Source: Thalassospira sp. UBA1131
GTDB lineage: Bacteria; Pseudomonadota; Alphaproteobacteria; Rhodospirillales; Thalassospiraceae
NCBI RefSeq assembly: GCF_002311515.1
Contig: NZ_DCAO01000086.1
Coordinates: 1-39,305, forward strand
Length of the DNA: 39,305 bases
Direction: 5' to 3'
This document shows, piece after piece, positions 15,657-23,701 of this stretch; position 1 is the stretch's first letter; each line of letters begins with the position of its first letter. The position numbers and the translations under genes are program-made. The notes under the pieces were generated by a model. That model was given only the letters and a program-made list of their open reading frames with translations. It did not search any database and was not told the DNA's origin.

Positions 15657-16301
15657 ATGTCTGATCAATACGAAATCCATCCCCACACCAAAGTCGTCCG
15701 GGGGCCCAACCGCGCCAGTTATGACCGTGATCAGGTGCATGGCATTATTGATGATGCCCTGATTTGCCATGTCGGAACCGTGGTCAATGGGCGCCCGGCC
15801 ATGATCCCGACCGCCCATTGGCGGGTGGGGGAGCGGATCTATATCCATGGCGCGTCAAAGAACCGCATTCTGGCCGCGATCGCAGACGGGGCAGAAGCCT
15901 GTCTGTGCATCACGCATCTGGATGGTCTGGTGATGGCGCGTTCGGCGTTTCACCATTCGGCCAATTACCGTTCGGTGGTCATTTATGGCAAAGGAACAGT
16001 GGTGAGTGATGACGCCGAAAAGATGGAACATTCCCGACTGTTTACCGAAAAACTGGAGCCGGGGCGGTGGGATCACATCCGTCATCCCAACAAACAGGAA
16101 CTCAAGGCAACCATGTTCCTGGGCTTTGATCTGGACCAGGTTTCGGCAAAGGTCCGTGCCGGGGATCCGGTCGATGATGATGAAGACTACGACTGGTCTG
16201 TCTGGGCCGGTGTCCTGCCGTGCGCAACGACGTGGGGCGCACCAGTGGACGATACGCGCATCAAGCCCGGGTTCGAAGGCAAAGGGTATCAACGCAGGTA
16301 A
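15657..16301 (+). CDS. Pyridoxamine 5'-phosphate oxidase-like flavin-binding protein
   Basis: A 214-residue protein of the split-barrel flavin-binding superfamily, in the branch that includes NimA-like nitroimidazole reductases. It shows LICHVGTVVNGRPAMIPTAHWRVGERIYIHGASKNR, typical of the FMN-phosphate-binding barrel, then CLCITHLDGLVMARSAFHHSANYRSVV. The true substrate is unknown; members are often only annotated as pyridoxamine 5'-phosphate oxidase family. It is transcribed away from the MocR-type regulator, a recurring pairing. A terminator follows directly. Confidence 0.85.
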   Translation: MSDQYEIHPHTKVVRGPNRASYDRDQVHGIIDDALICHVGTVVNGRPAMIPTAHWRVGERIYIHGASKNRILAAIADGAEACLCITHLDGLVMARSAFHHSANYRSVVIYGKGTVVSDDAEKMEHSRLFTEKLEPGRWDHIRHPNKQELKATMFLGFDLDQVSAKVRAGDPVDDDEDYDWSVWAGVLPCATTWGAPVDDTRIKPGFEGKGYQRR

Positions 16302-16306
16302 ATGCA

Positions 16307-16340
16307 AAACAGGCTGGCAAATCTGCCAGCCTGTTTCTTT
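16307..16340 (+). terminator. Terminator between PNPOx-like gene and psuG
   Basis: A perfect stem of at least 12 bases (16307-16319 with 16324-16336) with a 4-base loop, an A-run before and a T-rich tail after. It can serve both converging genes. Confidence 0.88.
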
Positions 16341-16366
16341 TGGTCTTTAAGGATGGTCAGCGCCGA

Positions 16367-17275
16367 TCAGTCGGCCATGGCAGCGGCAATTTTCGCACCA
16401 AGGCGGGCATTGTTGCGCACAAGGGCGATGTTGGCTTCAAGGCTTTTGCCCTTGGTCAACTCGGTCACGCGGGCCAGAAGGAACGGGGTCACATCGCGCC
16501 CCTGAATGCCTTTTTCCTTGGCCTCGATAAGGGCATCTTCAATTGCCCCTTCGATGGCTTCGCGCGCCAGTGCCTTGTCGGCTTCTGGCGGGTTGCCAAT
16601 GACGGCGCCACCTTCAAGGCCGAATTCCCATTTCGAACTCAGGAAAGCTGCAAGTTCTTCGGGGGTATCAAGGCGGAGCGGCGCCTTCTGACCGCTTTCG
16701 ACCGAATAGAATGCCGGGAATTCATCGGTGCCATAGGCAATAACCGGCACGCCCAGCGTTTCAAGATGTTCAAGCGTTTTGGGGATATCAAGGATCGCCT
16801 TGGCCCCGGCACAAACAACCGCAACACTGGTTTTGCCAAGTTCGGTCAAATCGGCCGACACATCGAAATTACCGGCAAGGTCACGATGAACCCCGCCAAT
16901 ACCACCGGTGGCAAAGACGCGAATTCCGGCTTTTTCTGCCAGGATCATGGTTGCCGATACGGTGGTAGCACCATCAAGCTTTTTGGCAAGGCAATAGGGG
17001 ATATCACGACGCGACAGTTTAAGAATGTCGGTTCCCTTGGCGAAATATTCCAGCTCTTCGGGCGACAGGCCGATTTTGCAACGACCGCCAATCACGGCGA
17101 TGGTGGCCGGGATCGCACCGTTATCGCGCACATCCTGTTCAACCGCACGCGCGGTTTCAAGGTTCTGCGGATAGGGCATGCCATGGGAAATGATGGTTGA
17201 TTCAAGGGCAACAACAGGCTTGCCTGCGGCAAAGGCCTCTGCGACCTCGGGGGCGATATCAATATAGTCCGACAT
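16367..17275 (-). CDS. psuG: Pseudouridine-5'-phosphate glycosidase
   Basis: Reversibly splits pseudouridine 5'-phosphate into uracil and ribose 5-phosphate during breakdown of RNA-derived pseudouridine. The 302-residue product has the family length and its motifs: VALESTIISHGMPYPQN near the N-terminus, AVIGGRCKIGL, then SRRDIPYCLAKKLDGATTVSATM and FATGGIGGVHR. The kinase partner PsuK, often adjacent or fused, is not in the window. The upstream gap holds a structured inverted-repeat element 31 bases from the start codon. Confidence 0.92.
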   Translation of the reverse strand: MSDYIDIAPEVAEAFAAGKPVVALESTIISHGMPYPQNLETARAVEQDVRDNGAIPATIAVIGGRCKIGLSPEELEYFAKGTDILKLSRRDIPYCLAKKLDGATTVSATMILAEKAGIRVFATGGIGGVHRDLAGNFDVSADLTELGKTSVAVVCAGAKAILDIPKTLEHLETLGVPVIAYGTDEFPAFYSVESGQKAPLRLDTPEELAAFLSSKWEFGLEGGAVIGNPPEADKALAREAIEGAIEDALIEAKEKGIQGRDVTPFLLARVTELTKGKSLEANIALVRNNARLGAKIAAAMAD

Positions 17276-17305
17276 TCCGATATGCTCATATCTGGTTTAA
17301 AGTTC

Positions 17306-17569
17306 AGGATCAGAACCCGTTAACTTGGTTGGAATGGTCAATCAGATTTGTGCGGATATGCGGAGCATAACCGTAGGAAGATATAAATCTTTCAAGGTTT
17401 TGCGACAAAATAGCCCGTGCAAATCCGATTGATCCTTAGGACAGCCGTTATATTGGCAACATCCTGCGTCACAGGTTTTGGCCGGGATCCAACCCGCCCT
17501 GCAACCTGTTTCTTGGATTTCGCGAATATAACGGCTGCCATTCCAATCAAATTAACGGGTTCTGATCCT
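17306..17569. repeat. 264-bp structured element bounded by 32-bp inverted repeats (three-way junction)
   Basis: The ends 17306-17337 and 17538-17569 are inverted repeats identical at 30 of 32 positions. Directly inside the left arm, domain 1 (17338-17432) is closed by an 18-pair stem with one mismatch and two G-T pairs. It holds three small hairpins: TATGC-GGA-GCATA, GGAAGAT-ATAA-ATCTTTC and TTTTG-CGA-CAAAA. A 9-base palindromic linker follows. Domain 2 (17442-17537) is closed by a perfect 13-pair stem that abuts the right arm, with a further inner stem ACAGGTT/AACCTGT. The whole would fold as a three-way junction. TGATCCTTAGG occurs at 17430 and 17563. No open reading frame fits. It could be a MITE-like element or a structured RNA. 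Confidence 0.75.
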
Positions 17570-17759
17570 TAGGCCAGAATTAAACAGATCGGCCTTTGAA
17601 ATCCAGCGCAAAGCAGGGTGTTTTACGAATGGCTGCTGTGCGTGACGGGGGCAACCGATGCCATCGCGGCACGGCACCTGTGTCAGGCACTGCATTGTAA
17701 GTCTCTGATTTGGCGGCTATCGTAAACCTACCACCAACCCGTTCAAGGCCCATCTTAGA
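17570..17759. other. Remaining upstream region of the MFS gene
   Basis: The gap between psuG and the MFS gene is 484 bases, mostly filled by the 264-bp element. The last 190 bases hold a short inverted repeat AGGCC/GGCCT (17571-17594) just outside the element and no clear promoter boxes. Only AAGG about 11 bases before the ATG resembles a ribosome-binding site. Confidence 0.4.
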
Positions 17760-18953
17760 ATGCATTCCAAGCCCACCCTGACAACCGGCCTCCTGATCTT
17801 TATGGCGGTCGGAAGCGGCCTGTCCGTTGCCAGTCTTTACTATGTTCAGCCATTGCTGGAACTGCTGGCCCGCGAATATGAGCTGAGTGAAACCAGTGCT
17901 GGCTTCTTGGTGACGGTGGCGCAGCTTGGCTATCTGACCGGGCTGATTGCCGTGGTGCCACTTGGTGATCACCATGAACGGCGCAAATTACTGACCGTGA
18001 CTTCGGCCTTGACTGCGGTCGGGTTGCTGGCGATGGGGCTGGCACCGTCATTTTTGATGTTGGTGGTGTTTAGTATTTCGGTCGGGATCACCTGTGTCAC
18101 CGCGCAAATCCTTGTGCCGTTGGCCGCCCACCTGGCGACGGATGATAAACGCGGGTCTGCGGTGGGGGCGGTGATGAGTGGCCTGTTGCTGGGCATTCTT
18201 CTGGCCCGGACTTTTTCGGGCATCATGGCGGAGCTTGCCGGATGGCGGTCGGTGTTTATTGCCGCCTCTGTCCTGATGGCGATTTATGCGGTGGCCTGTT
18301 ACCGGATCATTCCGCATATCCCGCCGACGTCACATACCAGTTACCGCACGCTGTATCTTTCGATCCTGCATCTGTTTCGTGATGAACCGGTCCTGCGCCG
18401 CCGCAGCCTGATTGGCGGGCTGCAATATGCCGTGTTCGGGATTTTCTGGACCTCGATGGCGTTCATGCTGGTGCGCCAATATGGCATGTCCGAAGCGGTG
18501 ATCGGGCTTTATGGCTTGATTGGTGCAATCGGCATTCTGACCGCCCGCATCGCCGGAAAGCTTGCCGACAGGGGGTGGGCACGGCTCAGCACCGGTGCTT
18601 TTCTGATGACCACCGTATCAAGCTGGGGGCTGCTGTATTGGGGGCAATGGTCACTGATTGCCTTTGCGCTTGGTGTGGTGCTGATCGATCTGGGCATTCA
18701 GGGCGCGCATATTTCCAATCAGAGCGAGGTGTATCGCCTGAACCCTGAGGCCCGCAGCCGTCTGACCACGGGCTATATGGCCAGTTATTTTCTCGGTGGT
18801 GCCTGTGGCTCCGCCAGTTCGGCCATTGCCTATGGCGCGGGTGGCTGGCCTGCCGTGGTGGTTCTTGGGGCCGGGGTGTCGGTCTTGTGTGTTGTGATCT
18901 GGGCCGGAACCGAATTGCGCTTTCCGGTCAAACAGATGAAACACGGTGGATAA
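17760..18953 (+). CDS. Major facilitator superfamily transporter
   Basis: A 397-residue integral membrane protein with about 12 hydrophobic segments. It has the MFS loop-2/3 signature GDHHERRKLL between segments 2 and 3, and its repeat GKLADRGWARL in the second half. The size and the YYVQPLLELLAREY start resemble drug/sugar efflux porters of the DHA1 type. The substrate cannot be inferred. It stands alone on the plus strand between the structured element and a bidirectional terminator. Its codon use matches neighbours. Confidence 0.85.
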   Translation: MHSKPTLTTGLLIFMAVGSGLSVASLYYVQPLLELLAREYELSETSAGFLVTVAQLGYLTGLIAVVPLGDHHERRKLLTVTSALTAVGLLAMGLAPSFLMLVVFSISVGITCVTAQILVPLAAHLATDDKRGSAVGAVMSGLLLGILLARTFSGIMAELAGWRSVFIAASVLMAIYAVACYRIIPHIPPTSHTSYRTLYLSILHLFRDEPVLRRRSLIGGLQYAVFGIFWTSMAFMLVRQYGMSEAVIGLYGLIGAIGILTARIAGKLADRGWARLSTGAFLMTTVSSWGLLYWGQWSLIAFALGVVLIDLGIQGAHISNQSEVYRLNPEARSRLTTGYMASYFLGGACGSASSAIAYGAGGWPAVVVLGAGVSVLCVVIWAGTELRFPVKQMKHGG

Positions 18954-18974
18954 GCCAAGCCCGAAATGCCCAAA

Positions 18975-19010
18975 GCAAAACGGCCGCCCCATCGGGACGG
19001 CCGTTTGCGC
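18975..19010. terminator. Bidirectional terminator between MFS gene and ilvC
   Basis: A perfect 9-base stem AAACGGCCG/CGGCCGTTT (18978-18986 with 18998-19006) with an inner CCC/GGG extension. It lies between two converging stops and has A/T-rich flanks on both sides. Confidence 0.85.
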
Positions 19011-19031
19011 AAAAAAGGATCCAAGCGGTGC

Positions 19032-20051
19032 TTAGTTCTTTTCTTTGTCGACGAGCTGGTTTGCAGCAATCCACGGCATCATCGCGCGCAGTTTGGTACC
19101 AACTTCTTCGATTTCATGTTCAGCATGCAGACGACGGGTTGCCTTGAACATCGGCTGACCACAATGCATTTCCTGAACGAAGTCACGGACGAACTTGCCT
19201 TCCTGAATGTCGGTAAGAACTTCTTTCATGCGTTCTTTGACAGACGGATCGATCACGCGCGGGCCGGTGACATAGTCGCCGTATTCTGCGGTGTTGGAGA
19301 TCGAGTAACGCATGTTGGCCATGCCGCCTTCATACATCAGGTCAACGATCAGCTTAACTTCGTGCAGGCACTCGAAATATGCCATTTCCGGCGCATAGCC
19401 AGCTTCGGTCAGGGTCTCGAATCCGTATTTGATCAGCTGGGTCAGACCGCCGCAAAGAACAGCCTGTTCGCCGAACAGGTCGGTTTCGCACTCTTCACGG
19501 AAGGTGGTTTCGATAACGCCCGAACGACCGCCACCGATTGCCGATGCATAGGACAGAGCAACTTCAAGCGCGTTGCCAGATGCGTTCTGTTCAATAGCTA
19601 CGAGGCACGGAACACCGCCGCCACGCTTGTATTCGGAACGAACCGTGTGGCCAGGGCCTTTCGGTGCGATCATCATGACGTCAAGATCAGCGCGCGGCTC
19701 GATCAGGCCGAAATGAACGTTCAGACCGTGTGCGAACAGAAGAGCAGCACCCTGTTTCAGGTTGTCGCGCAGCTCATCAGCATAGATCGCAGCCTGATGC
19801 TCATCGGGGGTCAGCATCATGACAACGTCCGCCCAAGCAGCAGCTTCGGCCGGGGTCATGGTTTTCAGACCGGCAGCTTCGGCTTTCTTGCGCGAGCTGG
19901 AGCCTTCACGAAGACCAACAACAACTTCCTTAACGCCGGAATCATGGAGGTTCAGCGCATGGGCGTGGCCCTGCGAACCGTAACCAATGATGGCAACTTT
20001 TTTGGATTTGATCAGATTAACATCTGCATCGCGGTCGTAATAAACACGCAT
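19032..20051 (-). CDS. ilvC: Ketol-acid reductoisomerase (class I)
   Basis: Second common step of isoleucine and valine synthesis: Mg2+-dependent alkyl migration and NADPH reduction of acetolactate or acetohydroxybutyrate. The 339 residues fit the short class I enzyme. The Rossmann motif GYGSQGHAHALNLHDSG is followed by the phosphate-contacting RKK region, and the metal-binding DLFGEQ and CLHEVKLIVDLMYEGG are present. It is the last gene of ilvI-ilvN-ilvC. The 116-base gap to ilvN holds two hairpins and an AT-rich palindrome, so separate expression is possible. Confidence 0.97.
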   Translation of the reverse strand: MRVYYDRDADVNLIKSKKVAIIGYGSQGHAHALNLHDSGVKEVVVGLREGSSSRKKAEAAGLKTMTPAEAAAWADVVMMLTPDEHQAAIYADELRDNLKQGAALLFAHGLNVHFGLIEPRADLDVMMIAPKGPGHTVRSEYKRGGGVPCLVAIEQNASGNALEVALSYASAIGGGRSGVIETTFREECETDLFGEQAVLCGGLTQLIKYGFETLTEAGYAPEMAYFECLHEVKLIVDLMYEGGMANMRYSISNTAEYGDYVTGPRVIDPSVKERMKEVLTDIQEGKFVRDFVQEMHCGQPMFKATRRLHAEHEIEEVGTKLRAMMPWIAANQLVDKEKN

Positions 20052-20167
20052 CTTTCGATACCTCTGGACGTTGGACCACGCTGATTTTCATGCGTGGCGG
20101 ATGGTAATAATTATTATGGGGCAGGCCCCAATGCCGTACCCGATGCGGATCACCGGGCAGGGCAAAC
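20052..20167 (-). other. Structured ilvN-ilvC intergenic region
   Basis: Contains hairpin CCACGC/GCGTGG (20076-20097) in the ilvC leader, a perfect palindrome TAATAATTATTA (20105-20116), and a GGGGC/GCCCC hairpin just upstream of that on the reverse strand. The order GC hairpin then AT-rich run could act as a partial terminator, an internal promoter or a processing site. Confidence 0.45.
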
Positions 20168-20677
20168 TCACATCGTCAGTGTGCCGCGCGAAATCGCTGC
20201 CACACCGGTACGCGAAATTTCCGAAAGCCCAAGCGGCTCCATCAATTTGATGAAGGCGTCGATTTTTTCAGGGCTGCCGATGATTTCATACACGAAGGAA
20301 TTGTTGGTCGCATCCACTGCGCGTGCCTTGAAGATGTCGGCAATACGCAGGGATTCCACACGTTTTTCACCCGTTGCGATCACTTTGACCAGGGCCAGCT
20401 CGCGCTCGACACTTGGTCCGGCAAGGGTCAGGTCACTGACCTTGTGTACCGGAACAAGGCGCGAAAGCTGTGCCTTGATCTGTTCGATTACCATCGGGGT
20501 GCCCGAGGTAACCACGGTGATGCGCGACTGGTGGGCGTCGGCGTCGACTTCGGCAACGGTCAGGCTTTCAATGTTATAGCCACGACCGGAAAACAGCCCG
20601 ATCACACGGGCCAGAACGCCGGACTCGTTATCCACCAGAACGGATATGGTGTGTTTCGAAATTTCGGTTTCTTTCAC
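20168..20677 (-). CDS. ilvN: Acetolactate synthase small (regulatory) subunit
   Basis: Regulatory partner of the large subunit, giving activation and valine feedback. The 169-residue protein is of the IlvH type. An N-terminal ACT domain (HTISVLVDNESGVLARVIGLFSGRGYNIESLTV) is followed by a second domain beginning about residue 85 (ERELALVKV). The gene lies 102 bases downstream of ilvI on the same strand. Confidence 0.95.
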   Translation of the reverse strand: MKETEISKHTISVLVDNESGVLARVIGLFSGRGYNIESLTVAEVDADAHQSRITVVTSGTPMVIEQIKAQLSRLVPVHKVSDLTLAGPSVERELALVKVIATGEKRVESLRIADIFKARAVDATNNSFVYEIIGSPEKIDAFIKLMEPLGLSEISRTGVAAISRGTLTM

Positions 20678-20779
20678 GGTTTCGCTCCGCTAGGGCTCGG
20701 TCGGGGCAGAACGTGCCGCCCGCGCCGGCCTTTTCATTTTGATGTGATGGGATCAATTCGCACAGATTGTTTGTGCGGA

Positions 20780-22543
20780 TCAGACCAGAACCATCCCTTC
20801 GTCGGAATCAATGGCTTCGTCGCCGTTGGTTTCCTGCCCAAGCAGCATTTCATTATGCGGCTTGCCCGACGGAATCATCGGATAGCAGTTTTCCTTGTCA
20901 TCGACAGCGACGTCCAAAATCACCGGACCATCAATTTCCAGCATCTTCTTGATCGCATCATCAAGATCAGCCGGGTTATTGCAGGTCATGCCGGTGAAGC
21001 CAAAGGCTTCGGACAGTTTGACGAAGTCGGGCAGGGTTTCGCTATAGCTTTCGGAATAGCGCGACCCGTGCAGAAGCTGCTGCCACTGGCGGACCATGCC
21101 CATATAACGGTTGTTCAGGATCACGGTTTTGATCGGCAGACGATACTGCGTCATCGTCGCGCATTCCTGAATGTTCATCATGATCGACGCATCACCGGTG
21201 AAGCACACAACCGTCGCATCCGGGTGGGCGACCTGAACGCCAAGGGCGGCCGGCATGCCATAGCCCATGGTGCCCAGACCACCGGACGTCATCCATTCAT
21301 ACGGATGTTCGAACCCGAAATGCTGGGCCGCCCACATCTGGTGCTGGCCAACATCGGTGGTGATATATGTCTTGCGATCACGGGTAAGCGCATGAACACG
21401 GCGGATAACGTGCTGCGGCTTGATAACGTCGGTCGGCTGTTTGTAGGACAGGCAGTGTTTGCTGCGCCAGCCTTCAATTTCTTTCCACCAGCTATCAAGT
21501 GCGTTGGCTTCGATCTTGTACTGCTTGGCTTTCCAGATCTTGATCATGTCTTCAAGAACATGGCCAACATCGCCAACGATCCCGATATCGACCGGAACGT
21601 TCTTGTTGATCGAGCTCTGATCAATATCGACCTGGATTTTCTGCGAGTTCGGCGCAAAGAAATCAAGGTTGCCGGTGACACGGTCATCGAAGCGTGCACC
21701 AATGGCGACCATGACATCGCAATCATGCATCGACATGTTTGCTTCGTAGGTGCCGTGCATGCCCAGCATGCCAAGATACTGCTTGTCGGACGCCGGATAA
21801 GCACCCAGACCCATCAGGGTCAGCGTGATCGGCGCACCGGTCATGCGGGTGAACTCGGTCAGAAGCTTGCAGGCCTGCATGCCGGAATTGATGACGCCGC
21901 CGCCGCAATACAGGATCGGCTTTTTCGCCGACGCCAGCATCTCCATGGCTTCTTCGATCTGGCTGCGTTCGCCCTTGACCACCGGGTTATAGGTGCGGTG
22001 CTGAACCTGTGCCGGTTCCAGATACGGTGCCTTGCCAACCAGAATGTCCTTGGGCAGGTCGATAACGACCGGGCCCGGACGGCCGCTTGAGGCGACGTGG
22101 AAGGCTTCGTGCATCGTGCGCGCCAGACGATCCGGATTTTTCACCAGATAGTTATGCTTGGTGCACGGGCGGGTAATGCCGGTGGTGTCGGCTTCCTGGA
22201 AGGCATCATTCCCGATCAGATGGGTCGGGACCTGGCCTGTCAGGCAGACAACTGGAATGGAATCCATCAACGCGTCGGTAAGGCCCGTAACGGCGTTTGT
22301 CGCACCCGGTCCCGAGGTCACCAGCACAACGCCGACCTTGCCGGTCGAGCGGGCGTAACCTTCAGCAGCGTGGACAGCAGCCTGTTCATGGCGCACGAGA
22401 ACGTGACGAATCCGGTTCTGTTTAAATATCTCGTCATATAGCGGTAGGACAGCGCCGCCAGGATAGCCGAACACGACTTCCACACCCTGATCAGCAAGGG
22501 CCTGCAACACTACTTCCGAACCGCTTAAAATACGTTCTGCCAT
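20780..22543 (-). CDS. ilvI: Acetolactate synthase large (catalytic) subunit
   Basis: ThDP- and FAD-dependent enzyme condensing two pyruvates, or pyruvate and 2-oxobutyrate, at the head of branched-chain amino acid synthesis. The 587 residues have the usual three-domain order. The N-terminal domain shows VFGYPGGAVLPLYDE, the catalytic Glu region RHEQAAVHAAEGYAR and GPGATNAVTGL. The C-terminal ThDP motif is GDASIMMN...NNRYMGMVRQWQ. It is the first ilv gene; a hairpin series lies between it and miaA. The symbol ilvI or ilvB depends on convention. Confidence 0.96.
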   Translation of the reverse strand: MAERILSGSEVVLQALADQGVEVVFGYPGGAVLPLYDEIFKQNRIRHVLVRHEQAAVHAAEGYARSTGKVGVVLVTSGPGATNAVTGLTDALMDSIPVVCLTGQVPTHLIGNDAFQEADTTGITRPCTKHNYLVKNPDRLARTMHEAFHVASSGRPGPVVIDLPKDILVGKAPYLEPAQVQHRTYNPVVKGERSQIEEAMEMLASAKKPILYCGGGVINSGMQACKLLTEFTRMTGAPITLTLMGLGAYPASDKQYLGMLGMHGTYEANMSMHDCDVMVAIGARFDDRVTGNLDFFAPNSQKIQVDIDQSSINKNVPVDIGIVGDVGHVLEDMIKIWKAKQYKIEANALDSWWKEIEGWRSKHCLSYKQPTDVIKPQHVIRRVHALTRDRKTYITTDVGQHQMWAAQHFGFEHPYEWMTSGGLGTMGYGMPAALGVQVAHPDATVVCFTGDASIMMNIQECATMTQYRLPIKTVILNNRYMGMVRQWQQLLHGSRYSESYSETLPDFVKLSEAFGFTGMTCNNPADLDDAIKKMLEIDGPVILDVAVDDKENCYPMIPSGKPHNEMLLGQETNGDEAIDSDEGMVLV

Positions 22544-22640
22544 GATTTTCGAGCCTCTTTACTTAGCGACAACAACGTGTCGCGTGATAACCGCGTGATT
22601 GAAACATGATCCAATTATCCTCGAATTGGAGTTGAAAAAT

Positions 22641-22674
22641 CCGCCTAAACGGCGGTTTTCCGCCATTTCGGCGG
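22641..22674 (-). terminator. Double hairpin between miaA and ilvI (terminator or attenuator)
   Basis: Read on the reverse strand: CCGCC, GGCGG, CCGCC, GGCGG, then ATTTTT. Segments 1:2 and 3:4 form two hairpins, the second with a T-run (terminator). Segments 2:3 can pair instead with an AAAA loop (antiterminator). It begins about 22 bases after the miaA stop. Confidence 0.7.
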
Positions 22675-22695
22675 GGGAAGGGCCAACCTATCGCC

Positions 22696-23655
22696 TCACT
22701 TTGGCGTGGTCAACAGAAATTGGTTAACATCATGACGCATTTTTGCTGCCAAACTTTCCGAATATTGCGCGTCGATGATTTCCTTGGCTAACATTTGATG
22801 CCTGAACCAGGTTAATTGCCGCTTTGCATAGCGTCTGGTTTCGCGCTGTGATTTCTCTTTGGCGGTGGCCAGATCAATCTCCCCGGCAAGATAAGCTGCG
22901 ATCTCGCGCACGCCGACAGCCTTCATAACCGGCGCTGTTTCAGGCAATTCGAGGGCAAGCAGGCCTTTGACCTCGTCAATCGCGCCATGTTCAATCATCA
23001 GATCAAAACGCCGGTTGCAGCGGTCATACAGAATGTCGCGCGGCGGCATGTAACAAAGTTTCTTGAATTTCATGTTCCCGGGCGGCGTGATCACCGGTTC
23101 CTTGTGCCAGCTTGCCAGTCCGCGCCCGGTATGGGCAAAAACCTCGGCGGCGCGAATCAGCCGCTGGGTATTGCTGCCATCAAGGTTGGCGGCGGTTTCA
23201 GGATCCTGCGCCTTGAGTTTGGCAAAGAATTCGGCGTGGCCAAGTTCTTCAAGCTCGTTTGTGACCTGATCGCGAATCCGTGCCGGAATATCGGGGATCG
23301 GCGCGATCCCCTCGGTCAGGGCATTCAGATACATGCCCGTGCCCCCGATGATGATCGGAAGTTTGCCATTGGCATGACAGTCGGCAATCTCGGCCATCGC
23401 CATTTCACGCCATTTACCGGCCGAGCAGGCTTCTCGTCCGGACAACACCCCATAAAGCCGATGCGGCGCACGCGCGATTTCACTGTCATCGGGGCGCGCA
23501 GAAAGCACGCGCAGTTCCTTATAGACCTGCATGCTATCAGCGTTGATCACCACCCCGTCAAAGGCCTCGGCCAGATCAAGGGCGAGTGCCGACTTCCCGC
23601 TGGCGGTCGGGCCAGCGACAATCAGGACGCGTGTAATATTTTTTGACGTTTGCAT
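22696..23655 (-). CDS. miaA: tRNA dimethylallyltransferase
   Basis: Transfers dimethylallyl to A37 of tRNAs reading U-starting codons, such as tRNA-Phe. The product is 319 residues when started at the MQTSKN methionine; the longer in-frame start at 23808 adds an unconserved, hydrophobic stretch. The P-loop GPTASGKSAL lies near residues 15-24, followed by INADSMQVYKEL, the substrate segment GGTGMYLNALTEGI, and the end TRRYAKRQLTWFR that contacts tRNA. In many Alphaproteobacteria miaA sits back to back with serB, but here another gene intervenes. ilvI follows 152 bases downstream. Confidence 0.95.
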   Translation of the reverse strand: MQTSKNITRVLIVAGPTASGKSALALDLAEAFDGVVINADSMQVYKELRVLSARPDDSEIARAPHRLYGVLSGREACSAGKWREMAMAEIADCHANGKLPIIIGGTGMYLNALTEGIAPIPDIPARIRDQVTNELEELGHAEFFAKLKAQDPETAANLDGSNTQRLIRAAEVFAHTGRGLASWHKEPVITPPGNMKFKKLCYMPPRDILYDRCNRRFDLMIEHGAIDEVKGLLALELPETAPVMKAVGVREIAAYLAGEIDLATAKEKSQRETRRYAKRQLTWFRHQMLAKEIIDAQYSESLAAKMRHDVNQFLLTTPK

Positions 23656-23701
23656 TTGTTTTAAGTTTACTGAAAAAGGTAAAAAAAACGGCGTTTTAGG
23701 C

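Noticed and set aside
17306..17569. Insertion-sequence interpretation of the 264-bp element
   Set aside because: No transposase frame, and no target-site duplication is visible at the edges; kept only as a structured or MITE-like element.
18966..20084. 372-codon plus frame opposite ilvC
   Set aside because: Antisense shadow of ilvC, created by its strong codon bias; no recognisable protein.
20444..22090. 548-codon plus frame opposite ilvN and ilvI
   Set aside because: Antisense shadow spanning two real genes and their gap; no domain.
22563..22607. Possible 14-residue leader peptide upstream of ilvI (ends with Cys-Cys-Arg)
   Set aside because: It lies after the hairpin series and has no run of Ile, Leu or Val codons, so it does not fit an ilv attenuation leader.
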